DNA from: DATIKM01 sp035477595
GTDB lineage: Bacteria; Armatimonadota; Chthonomonadetes; Chthonomonadales; CAJBBX01
Direction of reading: 5' to 3'
NCBI GenBank assembly: GCA_035477595.1
Contig: DATIKM010000005.1
Coordinates: forward strand, 1 to 13,381
Length of the DNA stretch: 13,381 nucleotides
Position numbers and translations under genes: made by a program. Each line of letters starts with the position of its first letter. Position 1 is the first letter of the stretch. The notes beneath the pieces were generated by a model, which ran no database searches, had not been told where the DNA came from, and saw only the letters and a program-made list of their open reading frames with translations. Below are positions 12,348 through 13,381 of the stretch, in pieces.

Positions 12348-13381
12348 ATGAGGCAGATCCACCGTGGGCTCGCCGCCCTCGCGCTGCTTCCAGCCGCCCT
12401 CGCCGGCAGCCTGCCAGCCGCTTCCGCAGCGGCTCAGAACCCGGTTCCGCTCCCCTACGACCCGGCCCTCAAAGCACACGTGGGCTTCTCCGCCAACTTC
12501 CGGAGCGCAACGTCGGGCGCCGTGCGTCATCTCGATCTCACCGCCTACATGGCGGCATACTCCCCGCAGGAACAGCCAGACATCGACACGATGGCCAACC
12601 GGCTCGTCACGGAGCTGAACGTGCCGGACGAGCCGGACTGGGGCGCGTTCGAGTGCGACGACCCGGAGCTGAGCTTCACCTTCATCGTCGCCGACACGAA
12701 GAAGCGCCTGGGCAGGATCGCCGTCTACGAGTACGACAGCGGTCGGCTCGTGGGCGAGATCCACGCGACCGGCGGAGGCGCACAGGTGCAGGGCGCGCTC
12801 CGGAACGACCCGGACATCCGCTACTACCGCGTCTCCCTCTTCACTCCTGCGGGGGCGTCTCTGGGCACGCTCCTCGTCAGCCGGGGAGCTGCGGAGACAT
12901 GGGTTCCGTTCGCGGTCTGGGGGTTCTATCAGCCGCAGCGCCCGCCGCCCGCGACATGCACGCACAGCCCCGCCGGTTGTGCTGGCCTGCCCGGACAGGT
13001 CGGCGATCCGCTGGCTACACAGGGGGTCATGGTCTACCCCAGCCAGCAGCCAACCAGTGAAGGATGCGCCCGGCTGGACGTCCTGAACGAGACCGATCTG
13101 GGAACCTCGGAACACGCGCCTCCGGCGCCCTTCCACGACTACAGGAAGCGGTTGTGGGTCAACGACACAGCCAGCCTCGCCCTGATGCGCCTGAAGGTCA
13201 AAGACCCGGCCGCGATGCTGAACGCGATCGACACGATCAACGGGTTCAAGTCCAACATAGACGACCTGGCCCTCGACCGCTACAAGCCTCTCCCCTATTC
13301 GGATAGCTGCTCCCACTGGCACTGCAGCTTTCGGGGAGAGGCGATGGCGATGATGGTGGTCCCGTACGAGCGAAGGAAAGC
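12348..13381 (+). CDS. Secreted protein of unknown function, 3'-truncated
   Basis: The frame is open from ATG 12348 to the window end (344 residues visible, no stop). AGGAG lies 8 bases upstream and a good promoter stands at 12275-12303. Residues 1-29 form a Sec-type signal: charged start (MRQIHRG), hydrophobic core, and an ASA/AAA-QN cleavage region. The mature part begins with a proline-rich NPVPLPYDP. Residues ~40-180 have alternating polar/hydrophobic strands (LSFTFIVAD, GRIAVYEYD, YRVSLFTPAGASLGTLLVS) that suggest a beta-sandwich domain. A Pro/Cys-rich linker follows (198-242, Cys at 204, 211 and 240), then a more helical segment with WVNDTASLALMRLKV and a C321-S-H-W-H-C326 cluster that could bind metal. 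Codons mostly end in G or C, as expected for a real gene here. I recognise no family. A long antisense frame over the same bases lacks these signals. Confidence 0.78.
   Translation, partial: MRQIHRGLAALALLPAALAGSLPAASAAAQNPVPLPYDPALKAHVGFSANFRSATSGAVRHLDLTAYMAAYSPQEQPDIDTMANRLVTELNVPDEPDWGAFECDDPELSFTFIVADTKKRLGRIAVYEYDSGRLVGEIHATGGGAQVQGALRNDPDIRYYRVSLFTPAGASLGTLLVSRGAAETWVPFAVWGFYQPQRPPPATCTHSPAGCAGLPGQVGDPLATQGVMVYPSQQPTSEGCARLDVLNETDLGTSEHAPPAPFHDYRKRLWVNDTASLALMRLKVKDPAAMLNAIDTINGFKSNIDDLALDRYKPLPYSDSCSHWHCSFRGEAMAMMVVPYERRK

Noticed and set aside
12177..13322. A 381-residue minus-strand open frame opposite the secreted-protein gene
   Set aside because: The plus strand has a 17-spaced promoter, ribosome site, signal peptide and G/C-ending codons. 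The minus frame has none of these and its product looks like a shadow (Arg/Val/Gly-rich).
1..13381. CRISPR arrays, tRNAs, rRNAs, insertion sequences or phage modules
   Set aside because: No regularly spaced repeats, cloverleaf-like segments, transposase motifs or flanking direct repeats were seen. The DUF5131 gene alone is not evidence of a prophage.

Overview
This is a GC-rich bacterial window with dense, mostly minus-strand genes, short intergenic gaps and frequent Shine-Dalgarno sites. The DUF6785-type membrane protein, the Gfo/Idh/MocA oxidoreductase, the secreted five-bladed-propeller glycosidase-like protein and the M28 peptidase together resemble gene content I associate with Armatimonadota or similar soil/freshwater phyla. 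That placement is an inference; no rRNA or taxonomic marker is present.

Layout. At the left edge a 5'-truncated DUF5131 (phage Gp37/Gp68-like) gene reads rightward (to 620) and converges on the minus-strand block with only 9 bases between stops. The minus-strand block, read from right to left, is: a small YgiT/MqsA-type zinc-finger protein (11617-11892, own -10 box); NAD kinase (nadK) and a MOFRL-type glycerate 2-kinase joined by an ATGA overlap behind an extended -10 promoter; alpha-glucan phosphorylase (glgP); a tiny ankyrin-repeat lipoprotein; a secreted glycosidase-like beta-propeller broken by one missing base near 5824; then, after a 123-base gap, a Gfo/Idh/MocA oxidoreductase, an M28 metallopeptidase and a DUF6785/DUF6784 polytopic membrane protein. 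At the right edge a divergent plus-strand gene for an unrecognised secreted protein starts at 12348 and runs off the window; it has a near-consensus sigma-70 promoter.

How they may work together (inference). nadK and the glycerate kinase look like one transcriptional unit that may continue into glgP. The glgP, ankyrin lipoprotein, propeller and oxidoreductase stretch has a carbohydrate theme: intracellular glucan phosphorolysis, a cell-surface sugar-active protein and a sugar dehydrogenase-like enzyme. The M28 peptidase has no signal peptide and sits directly upstream of a polytopic membrane protein, which suggests uptake followed by cytoplasmic cleavage, but the substrate is unknown.

The 455-base divergent region (11893-12347) is the main non-coding stretch. 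It holds two promoters, a 19-bp tandem repeat and two inverted repeats. I see no tRNA, rRNA, CRISPR array, insertion sequence or phage module. I found no convincing new multi-gene system; the best leads are the unrecognised secreted protein, the peptidase/DUF6785 pair and the frameshifted propeller gene.
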